The notes under the pieces are model-generated. The model had not been told where the DNA came from and searched no databases. It saw only the letters and a list, made by a program, of their open reading frames with translations. DNA of 64,000 bases. It comes from Chromera velia. Its lineage: Eukaryota; Sar; Chromeraceae. Position 1 is the first letter of the stretch; each line of letters begins with the position of its first letter. Shown here one piece after another: positions 28,001-38,085 of this stretch. The stretch covers positions 1-64,000 of the forward strand of contig JAHBMJ010005208.1 of assembly GCA_018398765.1 (NCBI GenBank), given 5' to 3'. Made by a program: the position numbers and the translations under genes.

Positions 28001-31000
28001 TCACACCCTCTGCCACTGCCCCTCTGAGCTTCTCGAACAAAGCTGCTTCCCCCCTTTCTGGAGTGATCGCTTCCTTGGGAAGAGGGAAAACGTTCACACC
28101 GTCATGCGGGCACCCTTGCACAGAGCATTTGAAACGGAGACTGTCCTCGGCGTTCATTCTCTTCTCCCTCTCCCCAACGATCGCCACATCACAAAAATTC
28201 TCTGCCGGCTGCTTTGTTTTGATCAGATTGGGCAGCAGGAAAGGGTCCCCATCCATTTCCATCTGCACCCCCATTTCCGCGCACTTCTTTTCCACTTCCT
28301 GAAACCGTCCCGAGGCAACTCCGACAACGGTGTACCCCCTTTCCTGGTTGGCCTCACACAATTCGTCCAGGAGGGCGCGGGCGGCCTCGACTTGGGTTTG
28401 AGATCCCAAAAACCGCAACTGGGTGGTTCGGGAGAAGCGGTAGGAAAAGGACTTCTCATCCTTGATGGCCGTCAGAATAGGGCCCTTTGAAGAGCCCTTA
28501 CTACCCTTGAAAAAGCCCTCCCTATGACCCCATCCCTCTGAAAAGCCCTGACTGAGACCCCGCACATTTCTCGTTTGGGAAGCTGGGGGCCCGACAGGGT
28601 CGGGAGAGACTTGGACTCTCACCCCTGTCTGTTGCTCAATCGTGCGTTTGAGTGACTGGGACCACCACACTGAGGGGAGCTGCAACAGGGGTGAGGCGTC
28701 TGTCGCCCTCAATTCAGCTGCTGCGGCGGCTGCGTTGACGGCATCGACAGAGCCCGGCTGAGCAGAGGGGGGGGACTGTTGGAGACGGTGGGACTGCGCT
28801 CGGGAGGGAGGAGAACGAGCAGGGGGGGAACGAAGAATGGTCACAGGGGGCTGCTGGGTGGCCTTCTGAGAGGCGGTCTGATCAACGCCCTCTCCTCTCC
28901 TGTCCACCCCCCCTGCTGAGGATCCATGACCATCACCCACGGGGGGAGATGGGGCATGCCGGAGACCGGATCCGCGTGCACCCCAATCGATGGCCTTCAG
29001 ATCCACAGGAGGCTCCTCCCTGTCCCTGCTGGCCCTGTCGGTGTCTGCTCCAGGGAACCATCCATTTCCCGATCCTCTCCTTCCTCTCCTTCCTGCCCTC
29101 TCGGTGTGCCGCAGGGGAGACGGCGTACGTGATCTGAGGTCCTCGAAATCTTCCTCCCATCTATTCTCATACCCCTTCCCTCTGTCCGTGTCCCTGTCTC
29201 TGGCCCCGGAGGAGGACCAGTCAGGACGGAGTCCGTGGGACTCTCTGACGGACTCCTCAGGCCTCTCTCCGTCCCCCCTGGGGGGCAAATGGTCACGAGA
29301 GTCTCTGCGGTAGTCTCGGTGGGACTCTTCCCGATCTCTCTCACGCAAGGGTCGTTCATCTTCTGCAAACTTTCTCTCAATCTCTGCATCGAAGTCAAAC
29401 TCTCTGTCCTCGTACTCGAACTCTGAGGAGGAGGAGGCCTCGCTGTCGGGTGGAACGAAACGACGCTCCCTCTCCCTCTCCCTCTCTCTCTCCCGCTGCC
29501 GTTGAATCTCCCGAAACCGAAACCCATCCCCTCCCTCTCTCTCTGCATGATCCCACCTGTACCTGCCCCGAGGGGGACCTGTCCCCAGCACCAGCCCGTA
29601 TTGCCAATGATCAACCGTCCCCTCCCTCTCCCTGGTGGACGCAACCGCACTGTGGGGCGGAGAGAGAGTTGAGACGACACCACTTTCTCTCATGCTCCAT
29701 TCATACAAACCATCTGGTCGGGAATCCTCCAGATGCGGCCTGAGGGACTCCTCGGCCCCATACCTGAGACGGGGGTTCGGCCCCCACACACGGACCTCGT
29801 CCTCCCCAGGCACTGATTTCCCCCGACGCTCCTCATCTACCCCCGCCACTTCAAAACCCACCCACGTACCTGCAATGCGTCCCAAATGCTCCACCCTCTC
29901 AGGAGTTGCAGGCACACCTCCAAGAAACCCACGACGACAAGGAAGCAAACTCACTCCCTCCAACAAAAAGTTCTCTCCTCTCGGCCACTCCCGCTCGAGC
30001 CTCATCTCTGTTCTCTCTCTCGATCCATCCCCACCGAGCAACAGAGCACAGGTGCCAAACTCCTTCAGAGTGTGCAGGAGAATATGCGAACGGCACTCGC
30101 GTGCCACCTCCCCCACCCACTTCATCTCCTCTTCAGCCAAAGGACGGAAACGCAGCAGGGTGTACCATGAAGGTTGCCCCTGCCCCTCACCTCCCGACTC
30201 CAACCCAACCCGAAGCTCACCCTTCCCGTCCCCGAGAAGATCGAAGAGAGTCGAACGGACAGCAAGGAGCCTTTCTCTGTCGGAAAGCGCAGTGCCTTCC
30301 TCCCCCTCTCTCTGACTTTCCGCCTCTTTATTCTCCTTTCTCTCTTCCTCTTTCTGATCTTCTTCCTTTATCACCCCCGGCTGCATGCCGAATAACGAAC
30401 TGAAGGGAGCGGAAGGTTCGGGGGGCCCGAAAGGGGTGCGGTGAACGAGCAGACCAGAGGAACCAGCCGGGACTTCCTCTGAGGTCCCCTCCCCGGCTTT
30501 CTCTGAGGCCTCTGAGGCATCTTTGAACAGAAGTGCAAAAATTCCGGTCGCCTTGGAAACTGGTGCGGTTTTGGGTGCGGCAGCGGGTGTGGGCTTGGCT
30601 AGCTCTGCTGGAGCAAGGGGTAGAAGGGATGCATAAAAGGGAGAGAGTTTGGATTGAAGGGAGCGGATGAGGTGGTCAGACAGCCTACGGACATCGTATG
30701 GGTCTCCGTATGTGTGGACAGTTGACCCTTGTTCGCCTTGAGTGACAAACGGCCCTCCGTGCTTTCGGTCGGCTGCCTCCAGAACGGAGCGCAACTGTTC
30801 CGAATCAACGGAAGGGTCTACAGAGACGATCCGATGACGGAGGTTCAACAGGGCTTCGGGGGAAGGGAAAAGCGAGGGGGCAGAGGACTTGTTGGAAGGG
30901 GAGTTTTGCTGCTGCTTCCATGCTATGAGCTTCGAGTCAAGCATCGTGCAGATCGACTCTGACTCCCACTGGTCTCCGTGTATGAAGAGACGGGGAGTGA

Positions 31001-33620
31001 GGGCTTCTCTAATGGAATGGGGAGACGGCAGCTCTGCACTGTATCCAAATCTCAACAGACTCCGTTCATGGGGCGAAAGAGTTTTTTCGATCTCCTGCCA
31101 AAACGCAGGAGGGACATGGCCAAAAAACCGCGCAACACCCGGACCGAGGATCTCCGGCTCCTTCTCAGTCAACTCCAAAGTTGCAGATCGGAGCTGCTCG
31201 GATGCTCTGGAGACCTGCTCGGGGCCTCCAGTGATCACAATCGGTGCTTGCTCAGCTCCGTCACCAGCCCATACGGGTACATACACACTGGCCCCGGTGG
31301 TGCTCTGGATTTCATGTTTCCTTCGCACCCACTGACCCACGAGGACCTCCAGCAGAGCCTCTGACTGAGGCAGGATGTCAATCTGACGAATGGGACCCGC
31401 AAAGTCCAGAGGCGGGAGCACTGCTTTGCTCTCCGTCACGTTCCCCCCCTCTGACTTGATTCTCGACTGCCAACGTCTCACGGAGTCTCGAAGAGAGGCA
31501 ACCGCAAGGTTCCTGACATACTCTGCCCCATGAACAAAAATGCAAGGCTGCACAGACTCCTTCGCAAGGGTCGGACTGCAAACTGCTCTGTATCCGAAAA
31601 AGAGAAGGACACCGAACTTCCTTTGAGTCTCGGAGACCTTGCTCTCGGAGTTCGACTGAAAGAAATCCCAAAATTGTGGAGGAGCCTCCACGAACGCAGT
31701 GCTTTGAGCGATGCAAACTTGAATCTTTCGAAAGACCGACTGCAACTGCTCCTCTGAGACCGCACCCACCACCCGCAAGAACCTCTCCCCAGTCTCCCTA
31801 TCGCGATCAACCGTCTCGATGGTGACTCCTTTGGGAAGCTCGACAACACGGCAGGTACTGACGAGGCTAGAAGGGATGGACACGCAGTTGCGTCGATCAG
31901 GGGAGGGGGCAACGGGACGATTGACACTGGCGGTCGCTCGAGAGGGGGAGACGTGCGGTTGCTGCTGAGGCTGAGAGGGGGAGACGTGCGGTTGCTGCTG
32001 AGGCTGAGAGGGCATTTCCTCCTTTGTTTCTTGCGGCATCGGCATCGGGGTTTCAGACGGCGTCGGCTGATCCATCGGCACAGCGGTTTCAGGCTCCTTC
32101 GGCTGATCTGCAACCTCGGGGGCTTTTTCTTCCTCTCCCTCTGAACAGGACTCCTCCCTCCGCGGACTCCTCCCTCCTACAGTCAACTTCACACCCTCAA
32201 AACCGCGAGGAGGGCACCCCATCATAGGAGAGAAAGGGGAAGGGGAAGCGGATGCACCGGGTGCTTCGGTAAACGGTTGGTTGGCTGGACGCACAGAAAG
32301 TGGGTGGGCAGAGAGAAGGACTTGGGTGGAGGCCAAGTGCCGCTCTCTGTTCGCGGAAGAAGCGGGAGAGGATTCAGGCAGAGGGCTTCCTCGGCGGCTC
32401 GATGCACTGGCTCTCGAGCGCGCTGCACGTGCGGAGTTTTGTGGAGACTGCCGCTGGCGGTCCTGGTTCTTTGTCTGCTTCGGCTGCCACACAGCTCCAT
32501 GAGGGAGCCTGACGGGGTCTCTCGCTCGTTTCTGTTCTTTTTGGGATGCGGGAGTTGCAGGCTCCCCAGCAACTGAAGGGTCGGGTCCCCCCTCCTCGTC
32601 GGAAGTTGTCAACTCCTTCCGAGTGCCCTCGGCAACGTCGACACTAGAAACCCTCTCTTTCTCTGTCAAACGAACAACCGCAGCAAGGGCAGACGAAGAA
32701 GAAGAAGAAGAGGAAGACTCTTCTCTTTTTGCTGGAGCTTCAGGCAAGAAGTGGCCAGCAGCCTTTGGGGCTGGCTGGTTGGTTGTGTCGCTGATGGCTC
32801 GGCTCAGCAAAGCACGGGCGGGGGAAAGCACGGCATCAGCTCTTGTCGTGGAGGATCGGACAAGGTCCTTTCCTTTTTCTTTCGAAAGGTTCTGTTTGTC
32901 AACTGCTCGGCTTGCATGGCGCTGAGAGCCTTCTGTGGACGCTGGCGTTTCGGGCAGTGACAACCTCTGATTGCCGTGCCACCTAGGCGCGAACTGAGGA
33001 AATCTTGGAGCTCCCTCGTGCCGGGAGAAAGAAGAAGAAGAAGAACAAGAAAGTCCACCAGGTTTCTCCTTCTGTCCCCTTCTATGAGGCGCCCCAGGAG
33101 CCTCCCCAGTGCCCGCAGCCGGAGCCGTCGGAGCCTTCCGCTTCCAAATCGTTTCCTTGGGGGGCGGAGGGCTTCCACCCGGCTCGCTTTGCTGAGGCGC
33201 TGCCGTCTCACTGCACGGAGAAGAGAGGAAGTTCCAATGAGCTCTGTTAAAAGACCGATACATACGGAACCATTTTGGTCTGTGATGCGCTCTGACTGAC
33301 CGATGAGAATCATCCTGAGGGGCAGCAGATGAACTCGACGAGCTGTGCCTGTGTCCTCCTGCATTTTCTGCATTCAGGAAAAGAGAACGACAGAGAAGTT
33401 TGAGAACGACACACTGCGCCACTGCAAACTGGAGACAGACTGAGCAAGCATCTGGCCATCAGAAAGCTCACGCACCTGGGTGATTTTTCGAGTCCTGATA
33501 ATTCCCATCGCCACCTCTTCTTTTCCCCCGACCCCCTCTGTGTCCATGAGAGGAACCTCGACCCCGACCCCGCCCGCTCGAGCCCCCTCCATGGTTATGA
33601 AACCCTCCTCTTGGCCACAT
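5937..33620 (-). CDS. Giant KH-repeat / DEAH helicase / RING-IBR / PARP / WWE fusion protein
   Basis: Twelve exons, read from high to low coordinates: 33620-33476, 33367-15839, 15633-15389, 15152-14788, 14433-14280, 14068-12456, 12149-10569, 10241-8888, 8583-7636, 7375-7239, 6745-6353 and 6078-5937. They join without a frame break to 24,606 nt (8,201 residues plus TAA). The ATG at 33620 follows an in-frame TGA two codons upstream. Approximate order: RGG-type leader (1-48), Ser/Pro-rich low complexity (to 540), KH-like modules (540-950), RE/RS-rich stretch (1320-1470), tandem array (2035-4370), diverged unit (4520-4835), Pro-rich repeats (5155-5230), KH-like (5340-5405), helicase (5740-6690), unknown region, RING1 (7517-7640), IBR (7683-7727), acidic linker, PARP core (7925-8023), WWE-like (8080-8165). 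It probably acts on RNA and modifies proteins or nucleic acid with ADP-ribose; ubiquitin-ligase activity is uncertain because RING2 is not visible. The helicase-RING-IBR part follows the plant DEAH11/DEAH12 plan. Exon joins are by eye; exons 1 and 12 are the least certain. Confidence 0.85.
6040..6560 (-). other. WWE-like domain at the C-terminus of the giant protein
   Basis: The end of exon 11 and the start of exon 12 read FFEQNGTFEIP, then LVPALERSYRSF, then RGFLYFDEMDFQ joined to GKWSVERF. This fits the WWE layout (aromatic, DG-x-aromatic, LExxY, Y-x-D-F-x-M-x-Q, final R/V strand). WWE domains bind ADP-ribose-containing groups and occur in PARPs and DELTEX-type ligases. The two defining tryptophans are mostly phenylalanine here. 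In animal PARPs this domain lies before the catalytic domain; here it lies after it. Confidence 0.55.
6756..7060. repeat. (AG)n/(AC)n microsatellite block in an intron of the giant gene
   Basis: Long AG, AC and GAAA tracts lie inside the intron 7238-6746. On the - strand the block runs as (GT)n and (CT)n up to the TGCAG acceptor at 6746. It creates many spurious long open frames of Ser/Leu/Cys/Val on both strands. Confidence 0.95.
7239..7800 (-). other. PARP catalytic domain of the giant protein
   Basis: Exon 9 ends with FLYHGTDVHGIDSIF, then GQLYGAGEYFAPSM; exon 10 continues with an MVFVLKG strand and ends LPLLRIYYG. The HGT and YFA segments match the NAD-binding histidine and tyrosine of the H-Y-E triad. 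The glutamate of poly-ADP-ribosylating enzymes is not visible near the end (LPLLRIYY), which points to mono-ADP-ribosyl transfer (inference). From HGT to the end is only about 92 residues, compact for the family. Confidence 0.75.
8390..9330 (-). other. RING1 and IBR zinc-binding modules of the giant protein
   Basis: Exon 8 encodes CVFC, then LCGHSYCTEC about 30 residues on, then CPEC about 75 residues later: a C3HC4-like RING with a long insertion. Exon 9 opens with CPHTDC, then CVCCRQLVCGRCM and CEEF, an in-between-RING (IBR) pattern. In RBR ubiquitin ligases a RING2 with the catalytic cysteine should follow. Here an acidic, serine-rich linker follows instead, with no cysteine-rich block. 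Binding of an E2 or ubiquitin is therefore possible, but standard RBR catalysis is doubtful. Confidence 0.75.
12456..16330 (-). other. DEAH-type RNA helicase module of the giant protein
   Basis: Motif I is AETGSGKST (about 16240), motif Ia QPRRVAA (about 16155) and motif II ADDAHER (about 15920), that is DDAH instead of DEAH. Motif III VVASATID spans the exon 2/3 junction. Motif IV is HTLVFLPG, motif V FSTNVAETSVTVPG (exon 4) and motif VI QRKGRAGR (exon 5). Exon 6 (14068-12456) continues with an HA2-like helical region containing MLRRLGCL. Each motif matches the DEAH/RHA helicase family, which unwinds RNA using NTP. Motifs III and VI are only restored by the proposed splicing, which supports the gene model. 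Confidence 0.9.
17830..18050 (-). repeat. Proline-rich tandem repeats in the giant protein
   Basis: Four to five copies of a short unit of the form PPPPPxERSYG give GGGGGA-type tracts on the + strand. They lie at residues about 5155-5230 and separate the repeat region from the last KH-like module and the helicase. They probably form a flexible linker that can bind proline-recognising domains (inference). Confidence 0.85.
20410..27410 (-). repeat. Six tandem protein repeat units, each about 1.0-1.35 kb
   Basis: Units start near 27410, 26405, 25325, 23990, 22920 and 21405 and read towards lower coordinates. Each encodes, in order: PLPLxVWRxLxF; a strand and helix with LKGTxxxVEKAMxRIREYE; a block LPxHLExAxxYAFGE; a block ending GLTxLS; DVLIVGxxxQR; VNIVCIPxxxQxELGExLLE; LSVSLEVGDGLPVPPVSQG; and a closing LEVRIxGExxPRFEAEERIRSFL. 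Several blocks have KH-like strand-helix endings. Units 3 and 5 share long near-identical DNA. All unit length changes are in frame. Confidence 0.85.
27850..28680 (-). other. Diverged repeat unit before the tandem array
   Basis: This encodes residues about 1610-1890 of the giant protein. It starts KH-like (IEQQTGVRVQVSPD) and ends with the same layout as the tandem units: VNVFPLP, then a helix, then a LRVSG...FAAEQAIRSLL closing motif. A second diverged unit at about 19010-19945 has the same layout (FNAFPLP, LEVRIRG, FAAEKRFRQLF). The two bracket the six better-conserved units. Confidence 0.6.
31190..31400 (-). other. KH-like RNA-binding module of the giant protein (residues about 708-775)
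   Basis: The segment shows the KH pattern: a hydrophobic strand, a helix, a TGA-type turn (STTGASVYVPV), then a strand with ITGG and a closing helix (EQVSRASEQL). A related module before it (residues 545-620) contains RFLRVVGAVSEEQLQSVFRK. KH domains bind single-stranded RNA or DNA. The usual GXXG loop is not clear, so binding activity is inference. Confidence 0.55.
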
Positions 33621-34029
33621 TAATCAAACAATTCTGAGCTTTCAGTTCTCGATCGACGATACAAAAAGTAGACAATGTCCAACGTGTTCACCCTTCGTCA
33701 CTGCCAGCTGAGGTTCTCGGCATGATTTGACGAAAAATCATCTTCCAGAGCCAAGCAAGTCTTCGAACTGGCGGCTTTCAGACGAAGAGCGAGCCCCACG
33801 CATAAAAACCTTCTACTTTATGGCCCCTTCCGAGGAACTATATTCACTTCTTATTACAAGTATATTACCGGCTTCCCCTTGGAATTCTGTGACACACCCT
33901 TGTACCCACACTTTGTTCCTTTGATTCCCTGCAGCAATTCAGACAATTTCGGCCTTCTTCCAACCTCCTTCATCCTCCTTCCTCTTTGTTTTTCGCGGAT
34001 TCCCGCAAGAGACACATGGAGGGTCCGAT

Positions 34030-35400
34030 TCAATGCCTGTAAAGCAGCGGTTTTTACCCCCGCGGCGCAGCTCTTAAATTTCGCAGCCGCGGACCAATTT
34101 AGCTTGCCCCGCGGCGGTACCGCCGCGGGTTTCACTATAAGTATTTTATAGCAGAAATAAGTCATTTATTTTTAACATGCTTCACATGCTTCTCATGCTT
34201 CTCCGGACTCTGCGCTTCTGTTTTCTTCTCGCTCTCTAAAGGCCGTTTCAAAAAACATGATATGAAATTTTATTGCAGCTCTCGCTACCTCCCCTTTGTG
34301 CCGGACATCTGTCCAAGGATGGGCAGGCATGGCAGGGCATGCAAACAACAACAGAGAACAACAGGCACTCAGAGGAGACGCTATACCAACTGTGAGTCTG
34401 TGACCTGTCAGGACTCAATGTTTCTGTGCTGCTGCAGTCGGTCACCAATAAAATAAAGGAACAATTGTCATCAACAGTTGTAAACAGTTCTTTGAAGGAG
34501 CAATTTAGAAAAGGTTTGAAAGAACGTCCGGTGAAGTTGAGTCTGAAAATGAGTCGAGAGCATGAGTTGAACTGAGCATATCCTATGAGATTCCTCTCTG
34601 TGGCGGCGTCTCAACTTTTTTTTTGCAGGCTCCGCAACGGCACAGCTCCGCCGCGGAGTGGACCTTTTTGCTGGGCCTGGCCGCCATACCGCGGGGCTCC
34701 ACACATCCTGCGCCGCGGAGCGCGGAGTAGACCTTTTTGCTGGGCCTGGCCGCCCCGCGACGTGCCGCTGCGGGGCTCCATACATCCTGCGCCGCGCCGC
34801 TCCATGGCGCGCCGTGGACAGAAAAAAATTTCGCCCCACGGCGTGCCGCCGCGGGATGCCCGCAGCCAAGCGGGGTCACTCCGCGACCCCGCGGCGTTTG
34901 CCCACAAACGCCACGGGCTTTACAGGCATTGCTCTGATTGGGCCCCGGCCCCGGCATGCCCCGGCCGCGGCTGCGCAAGGCCGGCCAGCCTGCATGCATA
35001 ACATGGGCCCCGGCCAGGCTTTCTAGACACCGCGGCGTTTACGGTCAAACGCCGCGTCGCCGCGGAGCCGCAGCGGCACCAAGCGCCGCGGAGCGCCCGA
35101 AAGACGCACTGCGGTGTGCCGCGTTTGTAAAACCTTGAAGAAAGGGGGGGAACCATAGCATGATTGTTTCGATTTTTACCTTTTCTGAGGCAAGTTAAAC
35201 CAAATTGATCAGCAATTGATCAAATTGATCATTGAAACACCTTAAAAAAAAAATTTTAGCGCCTGCGGCGCTCAGAAAAAACCATTTTTACGGTATATGG
35301 GGCCATGTCCTAAACAGGGGGGGGCGCTGCCGTAGAGGGGCCTGGAAGGAACCGCGGCACAGCTGCGGTGCTAAAAATTGCCGCTCTAGAAAGCCTAACC
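34030..35400. other. CCGCGG-rich palindromic island
   Basis: A very GC-rich stretch carries many CCGCGG/GCCGCG words. It has a perfect 22-bp palindrome at 34108-34129 centred on GGTACC, and hairpin words GGCGTTTG...CAAACGCC near 34888-34912 and GCGGCGTTT...AAACGCCGC near 35032-35055. An imperfect duplication near 34655-34800 shares the 20-mer ttttgctgggcctggccgcc. Open frames across it, on both strands, look like composition artefacts. Confidence 0.75.
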
Positions 35401-35473
35401 CCGGCATGCAGCATGCTCAGCTGCGCGCCTCCATAATACCGCAATATCATCATTGACTTCTATAATACCTGTG

Positions 35474-35566
35474 GGGGCTAGAGAGTGTCAATTGAGTATA
35501 GAGCTGGCTCGGCGAGCTCATTCAAGTGGTCACTCTCAAATAGTGATCATATCGAACCAGCGGTAT
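35474..35566 (+). repeat. Direct repeat, left copy
   Basis: About 93 bases starting ggggctagagag are repeated at 36216-36308 with about a dozen differences. The copies share gagctggctcggcgagctca and end near a catatcgaac motif. The 649 bases between them hold no clear gene. The pair could be short terminal repeats of a tiny retroelement or a simple duplication. Confidence 0.8.
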
Positions 35567-36215
35567 GAACAAAAACAATTGTAGACAATATATAAAATAA
35601 GCTTGTCTGCAAAGCATAGCTGTGGAAGTTGAAGTGTAAGTTCTTGCGGAGCCATACCAAAACAGACAACGGAGCAAGTAGGAGCAAGAACACAGGTTCA
35701 GCTGAAACCAAGCGCCGCGACGCAGTAAGAGCACAAGCCGCAGAGGTATTTGAAGTGTAGACTAAAGTGTAGATACGGGCGTTGCCTAAACGCACGGCGT
35801 CACATAAAAAATTCGTTTTTATGGACATCCCAGAAAAAATTTAGAAAACGAGACGGCTATTAAAATGTAAAATGGTTGCCGAACCAAGAATGCTGTGATA
35901 GGCTCAGAAAGCAGATGAAAAAGAACGTCTAAGTCTGTCAGATACCGGGACTGAGCTACGTCGAGGATGACGCGTCAGGGACGATGGTTCGGGGCTCAGA
36001 GGTGTGAAGCAATCATAGTAGTCAGATAAGCACCCGCCCACCTACCCAGGGTACAGGGGTGTGTTTGAGTTGTCTTAGAGTTTTTTCATATTTTGTTCCC
36101 CGCCCATCCACCCGCTCATGATCGTTGGTGGCCTCCCTTCGGGTAGCCTACTCTCTGGATATAGTCTTACTAGTTGGAGGGTCGTAGCCCTTTTATAGCC
36201 TACGTTCGGGATTTT

Positions 36216-36308
36216 GGGGCTAGAGAGTATCAATTGAGTATAGAGCTGGCTCGGCGAGCTCATTTAAACGGTTACTCTCGAATAATGATCATATCGAACT
36301 AGCCGTAT
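36216..36308 (+). repeat. Direct repeat, right copy
   Basis: Partner of 35474-35566, same orientation, 742 bases downstream. An AT-rich stretch (36330-36570) follows directly. Confidence 0.8.
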
Positions 36309-36573
36309 CGGTGTCGCCTCGCGGCCCAAACCAGTATAAACCGGTAGCCGACAGTAGTCTTAAAAATTTCAAACTAATTATAAAATTATGTAGAAACGAA
36401 TTGAATTGTTTTGCTTGAAGCCACCACCATTTAGGTTTTGGTTCGATAATATTTGATTGGTTAGCAACTTGAAGGGTTAACATTGTTTTATTTAATCCTA
36501 TAACCCTAATAAATCCTAATGAATCTAAATTAATCCTGTCAGATTAATTTTGATAAGCTTTTTATTAGCGTAT

Positions 36574-37032
36574 TGCTTTGTCCCCCCTCTCTGGCCACCT
36601 TATGGCGTCCAGACAGAAGATAAAATAAGGATAAGAACCTTCGGGAAATTCTAGAGAAGGAACGTGAACAACACTCATTCAGATAACAGTTTACAGAAGG
36701 TTTAGCTCTAGAGCGATCTGGGATTCCAATCAGCTGCGTTCATTCTATCCTTACACAATTTCTACTTATGTTTCTCTCTGTTCCTCTCTCTCAGAGTCTC
36801 AGACTCCCGATCTATGATAAACAAACATTAGCCTTAAACGATCCTATTTGTTGCTCAAGTGACATATTGCTTGAATACGAACATTGCAAAGGTCAGACTC
36901 AACTTCGATCGATGCGTGCGCAACACGTACGAAGCAAAGCGCAGCAGCGGAATGTGGCGCGGCACGCTGGCTCACTCAGTCACGGTGCATGCGAAGGCTC
37001 AAAGGGCGGCGCCACAGGGTAGGACTCCACAG
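36574..37032 (+). repeat. Dispersed repeat, copy A
   Basis: About 459 bases from tgctttgtc to ggactccacag align with 42412-42880 at roughly 90% identity by eye. Shared blocks include caatttctacttatgtttct and acttcgatcgatgcgtgcgc. Flanking bases differ on both sides, so the ends are sharp. The last 130 bases are GC-richer than the first 300. It may be a SINE-like or non-autonomous element; I found no tRNA-like promoter boxes or terminal repeats. Confidence 0.85.
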
Positions 37033-38085
37033 ATCTCCCTCGGCCACGGACAGGGAAATCGCGTCCTCACGATCAGTCAAACACATCCAAGCATACGTAA
37101 AATTTAAAGGGAAAAAAAAGAGGTGAGTGAAAGAGTATGACTAACCAGATGCAATGCAAACCTATGCAACCGATAAAATACTGGTACTTCAAAATATATA
37201 GTCGAAAGAATGAAATCTCGAGCGTCTTCACACCATAACAGAGGCATTATAAGAAAACACACACACAGAAATCTCTTTGGTACCATCATTGAGACAGTTA
37301 TCCACAGTCAACTAACTTTCAAATCTAGACATGGAAACTGACAAGTAGAAAAGTTTCCTCCCATTCATGGAAGTCACTCGGATTAATGTGCGCAAATATA
37401 AACAGACTTGCAATGAACAACCTGCTTCCTTCTTTTCTCCCTTTCTCTCATTCATTCATCTGCGCTGGAGGTACCCCTACCAGACGGTGCTATCACCAGC
37501 GTGTGACTGCCTTGCCGGCAACGCCATGTTGCAACCCGCTAGATCTTTCCTTGAAAAACCTGTTTTAGGGACGTTTGCTCGCTCGCGGTCTGCAGAAGCA
37601 CACCATCTCTACCTAATGGCAGAGTCCGTCGCTCGATGGCCGCAAGCTTCCCAATGCAAGGTCTTACGTCTCCCCAGCTTTTCATGCGCCTATCTAACCT
37701 TTTGTACGCCCCCGAAAGAAAACATAAGATGGAAATGCTGAACAAAAAGAGCGACAGAGAGCAGGACACAGACAGGCCCGTACGGTCACATGCATGCATG
37801 TATCCCCATGCCAATTCATGCACTCGCAGTTGTTTACTTTACTTTCTTTTTTTTTTCACTTTCCTCTGTTTTGTTCAGAGACTGTTACTTCTCACTCCCG
37901 CTTTGCTTTCTCCTCTTTGCTACAAAGCCGCACTGTGTGCGGCCCATGGTAATGCCCACTTGGTTTTTAGTATCAAAAGTGATAAACAGATTCTGTCTAA
38001 AAGAAAATTGATCAAATAGAATATACAATAATGTCTGAAAAGTCTATTGTGACATGTTTTAGTTTGGTTTTTGACCGGTTTCCAC

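Noticed and set aside
33374-33592. Alternative N-terminus starting MEGARAGG on the - strand
   Set aside because: The frame from the ATG at 33620 gives an RGG-type leader and splices in phase into the giant exon; the alternative does not.
34583-35001. Long overlapping open frames on both strands
   Set aside because: GC-rich palindromic DNA rarely contains stop codons; the products are Ala/Arg/Gly/Pro-rich with no domain.
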